Source of the DNA: Ancylobacter moscoviensis
GTDB taxonomy: Bacteria; Pseudomonadota; Alphaproteobacteria; Rhizobiales; Xanthobacteraceae
NCBI RefSeq assembly: GCF_007559435.1
Contig: NZ_VMBP01000004.1
Coordinates: 62,001-126,000 of the forward strand
Direction: 5' to 3'
DNA: 64,000 nt
A program made the position numbers and the translations under genes. Positions within the stretch are counted from its first letter, which is position 1. Every line of letters starts with the position of its first letter. The notes beneath the pieces were generated by a model. The model had not been told where the DNA came from. It saw nothing but the letters and a program-made list of their open reading frames with translations, and made no database searches. Below are positions 28,171-36,923 of the stretch, piece after piece.

Positions 28171-29085
28171 TTACTTCGCGCCGGCAGCGCGTGTGTTCAG
28201 GTAGACAGCGTAAAGACTGCTGCTCGCCGTAATGAAAAGGCGATTGAGCTTCGGGCCACCGAAGGTGATGTTCGCAACCGGCTCCGGGATCAGAATCTTC
28301 CCAAGCAGTTCCCCCGTACCCGCATAGCAATGGACGCCATCGCCCGCGGAAACCCAGATGTTCTCGTCGATGTCGAGCCGGATGCCGTCCGGGACGCCCG
28401 GATCGATATCCGCCAGCACCCCTTGGGACGTCAGCTTTCCTCCGGCACCAACCGAGAACTTCCGGATATGATGCGGCTTGTCACGGCCATGGGAGCGTCC
28501 ACTGTCGGCGACATAGAGCGTCGTTTCGTCGGCCGAGAAGGCGAGCCCGTTCGGCATGTCGAAGTCGTCCACGACCACGGAGAGTTCGCCGTCCAGCGGA
28601 TCAAGCCGGTAGACGTTCCGCGCGCCCGTCTCGCTTTCGGCCTTGTGGCCTTCATAGTCCGTGAGGATGCCGTACAGCGGATCCGTGAACCACACGGCTC
28701 CGTCGGAACTCACCACGACGTCGTTGGGGGAATTGAGGCGCCTGCCCCGATAGTTGTCCGCCAGAACCGTTATGCGGCCGTCATACTCGGTCCGGGTGAC
28801 ACGCCGGGCTCCGTGCTCGCACGAGATGAGACGGCCCTCACGGTCGCGGGTATTTCCATTCGAGAAATTGGACGGATACCGGAAGATGTCGACGTGACCA
28901 CTCTGCTCGTCCCACTTCAGCATCCTGTTGTTCGGTATGTCGCTGAAGACCAGAAAGCGTCCGTCGGCGAAATAGACCGGCCCTTCGGCCCAGCGCGTGC
29001 CGCTGTACAGGCGCTCGAGCTGGCACACCGGAATGATGAACGCGCTGAAGCGCGGGTCCAACGCCTCGAAATAAGAAGTACTCAC
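28171..29085 (-). CDS. SMP-30/gluconolactonase-family protein
   Basis: A 304-residue beta-propeller lactonase. Metal-binding positions can be recognised: Glu34 in RWAEGPVYF, Asn in LNSPNDVVV, and Asp in LYVADSGRS; PDGIRLD is also typical. There is no signal peptide, so it should act in the cytosol. The family opens sugar lactones (gluconolactone, gulonolactone). Together with a CRYL1-like dehydrogenase and an aldo/keto reductase, it suggests an aldonic-acid or lactone step in the island pathway. Confidence 0.87.
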   Translation of the reverse strand: MSTSYFEALDPRFSAFIIPVCQLERLYSGTRWAEGPVYFADGRFLVFSDIPNNRMLKWDEQSGHVDIFRYPSNFSNGNTRDREGRLISCEHGARRVTRTEYDGRITVLADNYRGRRLNSPNDVVVSSDGAVWFTDPLYGILTDYEGHKAESETGARNVYRLDPLDGELSVVVDDFDMPNGLAFSADETTLYVADSGRSHGRDKPHHIRKFSVGAGGKLTSQGVLADIDPGVPDGIRLDIDENIWVSAGDGVHCYAGTGELLGKILIPEPVANITFGGPKLNRLFITASSSLYAVYLNTRAAGAK

Positions 29086-29143
29086 GGTGGATTCCTCCCA
29101 TGCGGCCGGTCGGCCTTTCCTCCGCCGGCACGTCTTTTCACTT

Positions 29144-30091
29144 TCAAGCCGTCCGGGCTCCGAGGACGCGTTTCTTCGCTGACACGAAGGATGCGAGGCA
29201 GCGGTCGCGCCAACCCCGCTTCTCGGTCAGTTTCTCCATTGGTGTCGCGGCGCGCATCGCTGCATTGATCTTCGCCACGAGCTGCGGAGACCAGCTACGT
29301 GGATCCGCCTGCTCCCTGGCAAGGTTCTCGTACATGGGGCCAAGGTTCCGGCAATACTCGGAGACACCCTGGCTTGCATTAAGATCGATGGTTTCAAACG
29401 GCCCCATGAAAAACCAGCGAAGGCCGAGCCCGTCCTTTATCGCCTTGTCGACGGCATCGACATCGCAGACGCCGTCCTCCACGAGGCGGAACGCCTCCCC
29501 GAGAACCGCGCTCTGCAGGCGATTGACCAGGAATCCATTGATCTCGCGGGTCAGTGTCACGGGAGATTGGCCGACGTCTCGCATCAACACGACGGCGCGC
29601 TCCACGGCGGAAGCCTCGGTCCATGGAGCGGGGATGATCTCGACGAGCGGGATCAGATGCGGCGGATTGATCGGGTGAACCACCAGACAGCGCGCGGCGT
29701 TGCGAAGCCCCTCCGTAAAGGAGGAGGCCGGCAGTCCCGACGTGGAACTGCCAATCACTGTCAAGGGAGAGACAAGCTCGTCCAGTGTCACGTAGAAGGA
29801 CCGCTTGAGCTCGACACGCTCCGGCAGGCTTTCCTGGATGTAGTCGGCTCCCACGACTGCCGCGGCCAGATCCGTCGTGGTGTGAAGCCGTGCCATCACC
29901 ACGTCGATGGGGTCCGGTCCGGCGAGATCTTCCTTCGTGAGGTCTCCCAGAGCCTGTCGTACGAACGTCGTTGTGGCCGCCAGAGCACTTTCGGAAATGT
30001 CGAAGACGCGAACGTCGTACCCTGCGCGCGCAAATACCAGAGCCCAGGAAGATCCGACGACTCCCGTGCCAAGAACCGCTACCGTCGCCAT
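29144..30091 (-). CDS. 3-hydroxyacyl-CoA dehydrogenase-fold enzyme (gulonate 3-dehydrogenase/CRYL1-like)
   Basis: NAD-dependent dehydrogenase of 315 residues: N-terminal Rossmann motif VAVLGTGVVGSSWA, Ser in GSSTSGLP, catalytic-type His in VVHPINPPHLIPLVEI, and a helical C-terminal domain (NGFLVNRLQSAVL). The HPxNPPxxxPLVEI segment is characteristic of the lambda-crystallin/L-gulonate 3-dehydrogenase and carnitine-dehydrogenase group. The sugar-acid enzymes around it favour oxidation of a hydroxy acid, not fatty-acid oxidation. Exact substrate unknown. Confidence 0.85.
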   Translation of the reverse strand: MATVAVLGTGVVGSSWALVFARAGYDVRVFDISESALAATTTFVRQALGDLTKEDLAGPDPIDVVMARLHTTTDLAAAVVGADYIQESLPERVELKRSFYVTLDELVSPLTVIGSSTSGLPASSFTEGLRNAARCLVVHPINPPHLIPLVEIIPAPWTEASAVERAVVLMRDVGQSPVTLTREINGFLVNRLQSAVLGEAFRLVEDGVCDVDAVDKAIKDGLGLRWFFMGPFETIDLNASQGVSEYCRNLGPMYENLAREQADPRSWSPQLVAKINAAMRAATPMEKLTEKRGWRDRCLASFVSAKKRVLGARTA

Positions 30092-30228
30092 CGGCGTTTC
30101 TCTCCGTCTCGCAGTTTTCGTGATTGTTTTTGGATGCCGGCCCCCACGGCCGCAGCGCGGACCGATCGAGAGGGCTGGCCAATGTGCATCGGCGCGTTAC
30201 GCGCCGATGCGCTCCTCGTCTCTTCCGA

Positions 30229-30648
30229 TCAGAGCGAGATCGACAAATTCTTCACGGCGAGGGCTCCCGCACCGCGATAGGCGGTAATTTCGATTTCGAA
30301 GAGATACTCAGGGCCGCCAAGCGGGTTGCAGCTGACGCAGCTTGCAGGATCGACACCGCGGAACACTTCCCCCATATAGGCCATGACTTCCGGGACGTCT
30401 TCCTGGCGGGTGATGAAAAGCCGACGGCGGACAACATCGGCGAGGCTGCAACCGACTGCAGCCAGCGCGCCCTCGACGTTCTTTATCGCGTTCCTCGCCT
30501 GCTCCAGCGTGGTGTCCGGCATGACGCGCGTCGTGAAATCCCGACCAGACGTAAGGGACATGAATATCCAGTTGTCCAGTGCGACGATCCGCGAATAGCT
30601 TTCCTTATGCTCGAGGATGCTGCCCGACTTGAGCTTTACGATTTCCAT
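30229..30648 (-). CDS. RidA/YjgF-family protein lacking the canonical arginine
   Basis: Protein of 139 residues with the chorismate-mutase-like fold of RidA (SRIVALDNWIFMSLTSGR, TLEQARNAIKNVEGALAAVG, VMAYMGEVF). Typical RidA enzymes carry an arginine in 'PARxxVEVxxLP' that binds the carboxylate of the imine substrate. Here the matching segment reads DPASCVSCNPLGGPEYLFEI, with Ser at that place. It may therefore not be a standard imine deaminase and may belong to another Rid subgroup. Operon context: between SDR and dehydrogenase genes. Confidence 0.8.
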   Translation of the reverse strand: MEIVKLKSGSILEHKESYSRIVALDNWIFMSLTSGRDFTTRVMPDTTLEQARNAIKNVEGALAAVGCSLADVVRRRLFITRQEDVPEVMAYMGEVFRGVDPASCVSCNPLGGPEYLFEIEITAYRGAGALAVKNLSISL

Positions 30649-30672
30649 TTTTCTTCCGATGCGGTTCTGAAT

Positions 30673-31434
30673 TCAAATATAGACGCCGCCGTCGATCGAG
30701 ACGGTCTGGCCGGTGATCATGCTTCCGGCGAAACCGAGGAAGATCATGAGTTCGGCGACATCCTTCGTGGTGCAGACACGCTTCAGCGGCGTATTGGCGA
30801 GGACCGCGTTATGACGCTCTTCGGACCACTCCATGATCCAGGAACTGTCGACGACGCCGGGAGCGACCGCGTTGACCCGCACCTCTGGCGCCAGGGCGTG
30901 GGCGAGGTTCTTGGTCAGGTTGATGACGCCAGCCTTCGAGGCGCTGTAGGCGGGAGTGCTGGCGATCGCGCCGAAACCGGCGATCGACGCCGTGTTGACG
31001 ATCGCCCCCTTCGACGCCTTCAGGGCCGGCGCCGCCGTCTTGGCGCACCTGAACACGCCCATCAGGTTCACGTTCAGCAGGTTGGCCCACAGTTCTTCCG
31101 TGATCTGGTCGAGATCGGAAATCGGAACCGGCGTGTTGCGGCCGGGGGTGCCGGCATTGTTGATCAGAAGATCGAGGTGGCCGAGGTCGTCGATCGCCTT
31201 GAGGACCATCCGCGAGGCATCGTCGGCATTGCCAACATCTCCGGGCGCACCGATGACGGCGAGCCCCTGCTTCTTGAATTCTGCCAGGGCGGCCTCGCCG
31301 CGGGAGTCCGACGGCAGATAGTTGATGGCCACCTTTGCGCCGCTCTCAGCCATGATGCGCGCAGCTTCGAGGCCGATGCCGGAGCCTCCTCCGGTGACGA
31401 GCGCCGTCTTTCCCGTGAGATTATACGAGATCAT
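30673..31434 (-). CDS. Short-chain dehydrogenase/reductase
   Basis: SDR of 253 residues: TGGGSGIGLEA cofactor motif near the N-terminus, NNAG, the catalytic Ser in NTASIAGFG, and YSASK, ending GQTVSIDGGVYI. The ribosome site AAGGTAGTAAG is directly ahead of the ATG. It lies between an importer ATPase and the RidA-like gene, so it belongs to the island's main operon. The reaction is unknown. Confidence 0.86.
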   Translation of the reverse strand: MISYNLTGKTALVTGGGSGIGLEAARIMAESGAKVAINYLPSDSRGEAALAEFKKQGLAVIGAPGDVGNADDASRMVLKAIDDLGHLDLLINNAGTPGRNTPVPISDLDQITEELWANLLNVNLMGVFRCAKTAAPALKASKGAIVNTASIAGFGAIASTPAYSASKAGVINLTKNLAHALAPEVRVNAVAPGVVDSSWIMEWSEERHNAVLANTPLKRVCTTKDVAELMIFLGFAGSMITGQTVSIDGGVYI

Positions 31435-31487
31435 CTTACTACCTTTGATGTGCAGTGTCGGATGGATATCGATCAGGCGCCCGAACT

Positions 31488-32231
31488 TCAGGCGACCTCT
31501 AATGGCTTGCGCTTTTCGCGACGGAGGAACTTCTGCGTCTGTTCCTTCTGCGGATTGTCGATGACCTCCTCCGCCGTCCCGATTTCGCAGACCTCGCCTT
31601 GGTGCAGGAACGCCACGCGGTCAGCGGACTCGCGGGCAAAATTGATGTCGTGCGTGACGACGACCATCGTCATGCCCTCGCTCTTGAGCAAACGCATCGT
31701 CTCGAGCACTTCGCCGACTAGTTCGGGATCGAGCGCGGACGTGACCTCGTCGAACAGCATGTAGCTCGGCTCCATGGCGAGCGCGCGCGCGATGGCGAGG
31801 CGCTGCTGCTGGCCGCCGGACATCTGCGAGGGAAGGCTGTCCGCCTTGTTTCCCAGGCCGACATGGTCGAGATGCTTCTGCGCCAGAGCGAGCGCCTCCT
31901 TGCGGCCGCGTTTGGCGACGACGCGAGGCGCGAGGGCGACGTTCTCTAGCGCCGTCAGATGCGGAAACGCATTGTACTGCTGGAAAACGATGCCCAGCTT
32001 GCGGCGGAGCATGTTGATGTTGGTCTTCGGATCATGGACGCTGATCCCGTCGACGATGATCTCGCCGCCCTGTATCGGCTCAAGCCCGTTGATGCATTGA
32101 AGAAGAGTTGATTTGCCTGAACCGCTCGCGCCGATCAGGCAAAGGAGCTCGCCCTTGTTGACGTCGAGATTGATGCCCTTCAGTACCGCCAGTATCCCGA
32201 AGGTCTTTCGTACGTCCTTGATTTCAATCAT
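31488..32231 (-). CDS. Polar amino-acid-type ABC transporter ATP-binding protein
   Basis: ATPase of 247 residues: Walker [11 protein letters not shown]-loop VFQQYNAFPHLT, signature MSGGQQQR, Walker B YMLFDEVTSALDPE, H-loop VTHDINFARE. The start MIEIKDVRKTFG (32231) overlaps the permease stop by four bases (ATGA). This is the engine of the second family 3 importer in the window. Specificity is set by the binding protein encoded three genes earlier. Confidence 0.9.
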   Translation of the reverse strand: MIEIKDVRKTFGILAVLKGINLDVNKGELLCLIGASGSGKSTLLQCINGLEPIQGGEIIVDGISVHDPKTNINMLRRKLGIVFQQYNAFPHLTALENVALAPRVVAKRGRKEALALAQKHLDHVGLGNKADSLPSQMSGGQQQRLAIARALAMEPSYMLFDEVTSALDPELVGEVLETMRLLKSEGMTMVVVTHDINFARESADRVAFLHQGEVCEIGTAEEVIDNPQKEQTQKFLRREKRKPLEVA

Positions 32232-32884
32232 ACGACGATCTTCCTCTCCAGACGGCGGCTGTACCGGGAAACCGGATAGCAGATGATGAAATAGAAAAGA
32301 CCCGCCCCTATCAGCAGCAACCAGGTTTCGTGCGTCCTCGTGATGAGGATCTGGGTAGCTCGCATATATTCGACGTAGCCGACCACGCCGGCCAGAGCGC
32401 TGTCCTTGATCAGGCTGAGCACGAGGCCGATCCACGGCGTCAGTGCTGTCCTGAAGGCCAGTGGCATCGATATGTGCACCAGTTCCTGAAAGCCGTTCAT
32501 GCCGAGCGAGCGGGCGCTCTTGCGGTATTGAACCGGGACCGAAAGAAGGCCTGCCCGGACCACCTCGGCGGTCACCGCCGCCATCCAGGCGCTCAGCGCG
32601 AAGGTGCCGAACCAGAAAGGCGAAGCGCCGAAGCCGAGGATCGACAGGAAGCTGTTGGCGAGGATCAACTGAATGATCATCGGTACGCTACGCAGAATGT
32701 CGATAAACGGCGAGGTGGCGATCCTCATGGTGACGGACACGGTCCGCAGCCAGCCAAGAACGATCCCGGCCAGCGTGCCGATGATGGTGGCGGTGACGGC
32801 CAGCCTGACGGTGTTGAGAAGTCCCTGGGCCAGGAAATAGGCGTCCGACCAGGCGAGGCCTTGATTTGCGAACTGAAATTGCAC
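32228..32884 (-). CDS. Polar amino-acid-type ABC transporter permease
   Basis: Permease of 218 residues, about five hydrophobic segments, with EAA-like loop QYRKSARSLGMNGFQELVHI and ILRSVPMIIQLILANSFL. I choose a GTG start at 32884: AGGAGC precedes it by a few bases and it begins two bases past the stop of the partner permease. The frame is open further but would overlap that gene widely. Pairs with the permease at 32887-33549. Confidence 0.87.
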   Translation of the reverse strand: MQFQFANQGLAWSDAYFLAQGLLNTVRLAVTATIIGTLAGIVLGWLRTVSVTMRIATSPFIDILRSVPMIIQLILANSFLSILGFGASPFWFGTFALSAWMAAVTAEVVRAGLLSVPVQYRKSARSLGMNGFQELVHISMPLAFRTALTPWIGLVLSLIKDSALAGVVGYVEYMRATQILITRTHETWLLLIGAGLFYFIICYPVSRYSRRLERKIVV

Positions 32885-32886
32885 GC

Positions 32887-33549
32887 TTAGCTCCTGTAGA
32901 CGAGCCGGAACGCCAGCTGGGCCGAGAACTGCAGTGCTTTGGCGATGAGATAGTAAATCAACGCGGTCACCAGGAAGAATTCGAACGTCCGGAAAGAGTT
33001 GGACTGAGCATATTGCGTCGCTCCCGAAAGTTCCGGCAATCCGACCAGCATACCAAGCGAGGTGTTCAGCATCCCCCAAATGCCTTGCGTGACATAGGCA
33101 AGGAAGATCACCTTGAACATCTGCGGAAAGATCACATGGATGAAACTCTGCGCTCCCGTCATGCCGAGAGAGCGCGCGGCCGGCAGTTGCTGTCGCGGAA
33201 TGGCTGACAGGCCACCCCTGAAAATCTCCGTCATGTATCCCGCGTTGTTGAAGGAGACGGAGATGAGGACGGCAGCGTAGCTGGAGATGTTGATGTGAAA
33301 GGCGCCCAGCCCGAAGTAGAAGACATAGAGCTGAAACACGGCTGGTGTGTTGCGCGACAGTTCAACCCAGCATGTCGAAAAGCGGTAGGCCCATCCCTCG
33401 CCGTGTTGGCGCGCGACGGCCATCGGCATAGCGATCAGCGTGCCGATGATGAAGGCGAGCAGGGTGATCTGGACCGTCACCCAGGCTCCGGCCAACAGAA
33501 GGGGAAGCGAATCCCAGACGATGGACCAGTAAAACTGATAGCCGTTCAT
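32887..33549 (-). CDS. Polar amino-acid-type ABC transporter permease
   Basis: Permease of 220 residues beginning MNGYQFYWSIVWDSLPLLLA. The loop RQQLPAARSLGMTGAQSF is the EAA-type contact with the ATPase, and VELSRNTPAVFQLYVFYFGL is the family motif after the second helix. It follows the binding-protein gene by 54 bases and precedes the second permease by two bases. Confidence 0.88.
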   Translation of the reverse strand: MNGYQFYWSIVWDSLPLLLAGAWVTVQITLLAFIIGTLIAMPMAVARQHGEGWAYRFSTCWVELSRNTPAVFQLYVFYFGLGAFHINISSYAAVLISVSFNNAGYMTEIFRGGLSAIPRQQLPAARSLGMTGAQSFIHVIFPQMFKVIFLAYVTQGIWGMLNTSLGMLVGLPELSGATQYAQSNSFRTFEFFLVTALIYYLIAKALQFSAQLAFRLVYRS

Positions 33550-33603
33550 GCAATCATCCCATGGAGATGCCGGCGGGTTTTCCCGCCGGCACAAGCCTTG
33601 TGG

Positions 33604-34428
33604 TTAGAAGTTGATGCCTTCGGCTGTCAGCGGCGGCAGCGGACCATCGCCGTAGTACTTGTGGTACACTTCGGCCCAGCGGCCGTTAGCAACCTGCGTA
33701 AAGACGAAGATCCGGGCCCAGTTCAGGAATTGCTGGTCGTCACGCTTGACGGCGATGGAGCCGAAGTCCGGAAGCGGCGCCAGGCCGGCCATGACGAATT
33801 CCGGGAACTGACCGCTCTGCGCCAACTGGTTGAAGACGGCGACGTTGATCACGATGGCGTCGATCTTGCCCTGCTGGAGGGCCATGAACTGCTCGGCATC
33901 GCTGGCGTAGCCAGTGTAGGTCGCGCCGGAATCCTTCCAACCCTTTTCAAGCTCTTCCCGGAAGAGTTTCTCGGGCGTGTTGCCAACCACGGAGCCGAGC
34001 TTCTTGGATGCCAGATCAGAATACTGGGTGATGCCGGTACCCTTGCGGGTAACAACAGCCATAACATTGTTTGTGTAGGGTTGGGTGAAGGCAACGGTGA
34101 GTGCACGGGCCGGCGTCGGCGTCGTGGAGGCGATCAGCACGTCGATGCGGTTCGAAACCAGCGCCGGTATACGATCCGGCGACGGCGTTTCGATGATCTC
34201 CGGCTCGGCGCCGAGCGCCTTCGCCATGTCTTTGCAGTAGGTGACGTCGTAGCCGTCAGGTTCGTTTTTGGCGTCGCGGAAACCCGCGGGCGGGCTGTCC
34301 AACATGACGCCGCAGCGCAGCTTCTTGGACTGCACGATCTTGTCCAAAGCGGACTGCGCGCTCGCCGGGCCCGCAAACGCCAATGCGAGTACGGTCGTTG
34401 CGGTCAGTGCATAAGCAAGTGTCTTCAT
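33604..34428 (-). CDS. ABC transporter family 3 binding protein
   Basis: Periplasmic binding protein of 274 residues with signal peptide MKTLAYALTATTVLALAF ending near GPASAQS. The mature part (SKKLRCGVMLDSPPAGFRD, GYDVTYCKDMAKALGAEPEI, RIPALVSNRIDVLIAS) matches polar amino-acid-binding proteins. GAGGGGAGT precedes the ATG. Its neighbours are sugar-acid and monooxygenase enzymes rather than amino-acid enzymes, so the ligand may be an unusual charged compound. Confidence 0.88.
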   Translation of the reverse strand: MKTLAYALTATTVLALAFAGPASAQSALDKIVQSKKLRCGVMLDSPPAGFRDAKNEPDGYDVTYCKDMAKALGAEPEIIETPSPDRIPALVSNRIDVLIASTTPTPARALTVAFTQPYTNNVMAVVTRKGTGITQYSDLASKKLGSVVGNTPEKLFREELEKGWKDSGATYTGYASDAEQFMALQQGKIDAIVINVAVFNQLAQSGQFPEFVMAGLAPLPDFGSIAVKRDDQQFLNWARIFVFTQVANGRWAEVYHKYYGDGPLPPLTAEGINF

Positions 34429-34490
34429 ACAGAACTCCCCTCTTTTTGGAATTTGTTCGAGTATTGCAGAGTGCACGCTGCGCCGTGTGC

Positions 34491-35582
34491 TCAGCCTGCC
34501 TTCTTTACCGTCTCGCTCCCGACACCAATATCGGAGAGCGGGCCCAGCTCCTTTTCGATCAGCGGTACAACCTCGCTCTTGAAGCGCACGATGGACTTGT
34601 GCGCACGTTCGAGGGACATGCAGCCGAACGAGAAATTGCAGGTATAATTGCTGGGATTCAGCCGCTTGATATCGGCGACCATCTTCTCGGCGACGGCGTG
34701 GGGGTCGCCAACGACGGTCTTGTCGGCGTACTCGTCCAGCGTGTACTCGCCATCATAGGCTTGGTTCTTGATGAAGCCGCTTTCATCGAGCGGAAGTTCG
34801 GCGTGACGCAGATGATGCGCCATCCGGCCGACATAGCGGGCACGCTCTGCCGCCTCCAAGGCCTCGGCCCGGCTGTCGGTGATGCAAACATACTGCATGA
34901 TGGCCAGCGGCTTGGTCGACGGCTGCTCGCCGATCGACGTCCAGGCGTCGTTCAGGCCATCGACCATCTTGTAGAGAACGGGCGAGCCAAGCGTGCTCGC
35001 GGCAAGGAACGGCGTCGCCTTCCACTTCTTGAACCGATCGAGCAGCCTGGGATGCGACGAGGTCACGAAGATCGGCGGCAAAGGCTTTTGCTGCGTGCGT
35101 ATGGCGAAATGCGTCTTCGGAAGGGAGACGTACTTGCCATTGTACTCGACCTCGCCGTCGACAAGCGCCCGCTCGATCACATCCCAGTATTCGAGGAAAA
35201 CGTCCACGCGGTCGTCCAGCACGACCTTGTAGCGATCGAACTCGTACTGCTGATAGCCAGTCCCCATGCCGATGACGAGGCGGCCGTCGGTCTGTGTATC
35301 GGCGACGGCGATCTCCTGCGCCACGCGAAGTGGATTGTAGAGCGGCAGCACGATCACGCCTGGTCCGAGCTTAATCCTCTTCGTCCAGCCGGCCGCATAT
35401 GAGCACATCATCAGGGGCGACGGCGAACTGGAGTAGTTCGCGAAGTGATGCTCGGCAAACCATGCGATATCGAAGCCTAATTCTTCGGCGGTCTCGACCA
35501 TCTTGCGCGTATCGCGCATCACCCCGCGAGACCCGTCCGGGTGGTCACGGAGGGTCATGAGGTTGAACAGACCGAGTTGCAT
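34491..35582 (-). CDS. LLM-class flavin-dependent monooxygenase (second system)
   Basis: Luciferase-superfamily protein of 363 residues: MQLGLFNLMTLRDHPDGSRG, FDIAWFAEHHFANYSSSPSP, KLGPGVIVLPLYNPLRVAQE, and DGRLVIGMGTGYQQYEFDRY. ATG at 35582 follows AGGAG by about seven bases. A flavin reductase gene lies directly upstream in the same operon (48-base gap) and should supply reduced flavin. The pairing with an importer means the imported compound, or its first product, is probably oxygenated, but the chemistry is unknown. It is not closely similar by eye to the LLM protein at 19047. Confidence 0.88.
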   Translation of the reverse strand: MQLGLFNLMTLRDHPDGSRGVMRDTRKMVETAEELGFDIAWFAEHHFANYSSSPSPLMMCSYAAGWTKRIKLGPGVIVLPLYNPLRVAQEIAVADTQTDGRLVIGMGTGYQQYEFDRYKVVLDDRVDVFLEYWDVIERALVDGEVEYNGKYVSLPKTHFAIRTQQKPLPPIFVTSSHPRLLDRFKKWKATPFLAASTLGSPVLYKMVDGLNDAWTSIGEQPSTKPLAIMQYVCITDSRAEALEAAERARYVGRMAHHLRHAELPLDESGFIKNQAYDGEYTLDEYADKTVVGDPHAVAEKMVADIKRLNPSNYTCNFSFGCMSLERAHKSIVRFKSEVVPLIEKELGPLSDIGVGSETVKKAG

Positions 35583-35630
35583 CAAATTCTCCTGAGTCGT
35601 GCGCGGTGGCTGGTGGCTGCCGCGCGTGTC

Positions 35631-36140
35631 TTAACCAGCCTTCTGAAGGGCTAGCGGCGCAGCGACCGCATATGAGCCGTTCTGGTAGATGAGAGGGGCA
35701 ATATCCGGAGCGAAATGGGCCGCCTTGACACCGCCGATGATGATGTCGTGCGTGGCGTACGAGATGGCCTGCTCGACTTCGCAGAAGAGCGAGGCCTGAG
35801 CGTCCGGAAGGTAGGGAATACCGTCGATTTCGGCCCAGCCTCCGATGTCGAAACGCTCTTGCAGAGGCAGTCCGCCACTAAAGGAATTCGAAACATCGGC
35901 CTGGGAGGCACGCAGGACATTGATGCAATAGCGCCCCTCGTCTTTCAACGGCGAGCTGATCGACGCTCTTTTGTTTACACACGCCAGGATCGAGATGGGC
36001 GAGAAACTCAGCGGAGTGACCGATGTCACAGTAATTCCATACCGTACATCGCCGCTTTTGCAGGAAATTACACAGACCGTCGATGCCAGCCGACGCATAG
36101 ACTGCCGGAAGTGCTCTGTCCGTTGATCCTGGCTAAGCAT
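35631..36140 (-). CDS. Flavin reductase partner of the second LLM monooxygenase
   Basis: A 169-residue flavin reductase-like protein: FRQSMRRLASTVCVISCKSG, then GITVTSVTPLSFSPISILAC and FDIGGWAEIDGIPYL. First gene of the island's long minus-strand operon; the perfect copy of the island motif lies 34-49 bases upstream of its ATG. Expected to reduce FMN or FAD with NAD(P)H for the following monooxygenase. Confidence 0.87.
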   Translation of the reverse strand: MLSQDQRTEHFRQSMRRLASTVCVISCKSGDVRYGITVTSVTPLSFSPISILACVNKRASISSPLKDEGRYCINVLRASQADVSNSFSGGLPLQERFDIGGWAEIDGIPYLPDAQASLFCEVEQAISYATHDIIIGGVKAAHFAPDIAPLIYQNGSYAVAAPLALQKAG

Positions 36141-36173
36141 TTCTGGGTTCCTCTGAGTTGCCGCTAGATTGAC

Positions 36174-36189
36174 GATTATCTACAATCTG
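36174..36189. promoter_or_regulatory. Island operator motif, copy 1
   Basis: GATTATCTACAATCTG, upstream of the flavin-reductase gene that heads the main operon. The same 16 bases occur on the other strand at 36924-36939. AGATTG (36166-36171) and CAATCT (36183-36188) also form an inverted pair. Likely bound by the island's GntR/FCD regulator. Confidence 0.6.
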
Positions 36190-36231
36190 TCAACGCGATT
36201 TGACGCTTTCCGCACTGGGATGCCGGCGACG

Positions 36232-36921
36232 CTACTCGTCGTCGTGGGAGTGAGGGGAGGCGGGTAGATCGAAGTGCCTGGCAAGGTCGTCCACTTGCGA
36301 GGGAGACAAGTGCCGCGGGTTCAGATTGCGGAGAAGCAGATGGAGCTTGGCTGTCTCCTCCATCTCCTCGATCGCGTACACTGCCGCTTCCAGATCTTTT
36401 CCCGCCACTACCGGGCCGTGATTGGCTAGCAATACTGATGTGTACTTGCCGGCTAGTCCCTTGATGGCGTCGGCGACGGCGGAGTCACCGGGCCTGAAAT
36501 ACGGAACCAGAGCGGTTCGCCCGGCACGCATCAGATAGTACGGCGTCAGGGGGGGCAGCACGGCCGTCGGATCCACGTCGGGAAGCATCGAGAGCGCCAC
36601 CGAGTGCGTGGAGTGCAGATGCACGACCGCCCGTGAGTGCCTGACGGTGTCATACAGGGCCGCGTGCAGGGGGGCCTCTTTCGTCGGCTTGTCGCCAGCG
36701 AGCAGGTTCCCCTTGGCATCCAGCCGCGAGAGCGATGCCGGATCCAGGAAGCCCAAGGAGGCGTTTGTCGGCGTCACGAGCCACCCGCCGTCATCGAGCC
36801 GGACGGAGATGTTTCCCGAGGATCCCGGGGTCAGGCCTCGATTGAACAGGGAAGCCCCGTATCGAACGATCTGCTCCCGGATTCGGGTCTCGTTGAAACT
36901 CGCCACCACTCGCAGCCCCAT
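36232..36921 (-). CDS. otnC: Class II aldolase-type 3-oxo-tetronate 4-phosphate decarboxylase
   Basis: Protein of 229 residues of the class II aldolase/adducin family: LTPGSSGNISVRLDDGGWLV, the metal-site histidines in VHLHSTHSVAL and the later ANHGPVVAG, and Glu in PTKEAPLHAAL. With LtnD and OtnK encoded just across a divergent promoter, the best match is OtnC, which decarboxylates 3-oxo-tetronate 4-phosphate to dihydroxyacetone phosphate. The start at ATG 36921 lies at the shared motif. An open frame continues upstream but overlaps the promoter and ltnD. Confidence 0.82.
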   Translation of the reverse strand: MGLRVVASFNETRIREQIVRYGASLFNRGLTPGSSGNISVRLDDGGWLVTPTNASLGFLDPASLSRLDAKGNLLAGDKPTKEAPLHAALYDTVRHSRAVVHLHSTHSVALSMLPDVDPTAVLPPLTPYYLMRAGRTALVPYFRPGDSAVADAIKGLAGKYTSVLLANHGPVVAGKDLEAAVYAIEEMEETAKLHLLLRNLNPRHLSPSQVDDLARHFDLPASPHSHDDE

Positions 36922-36923
36922 TG

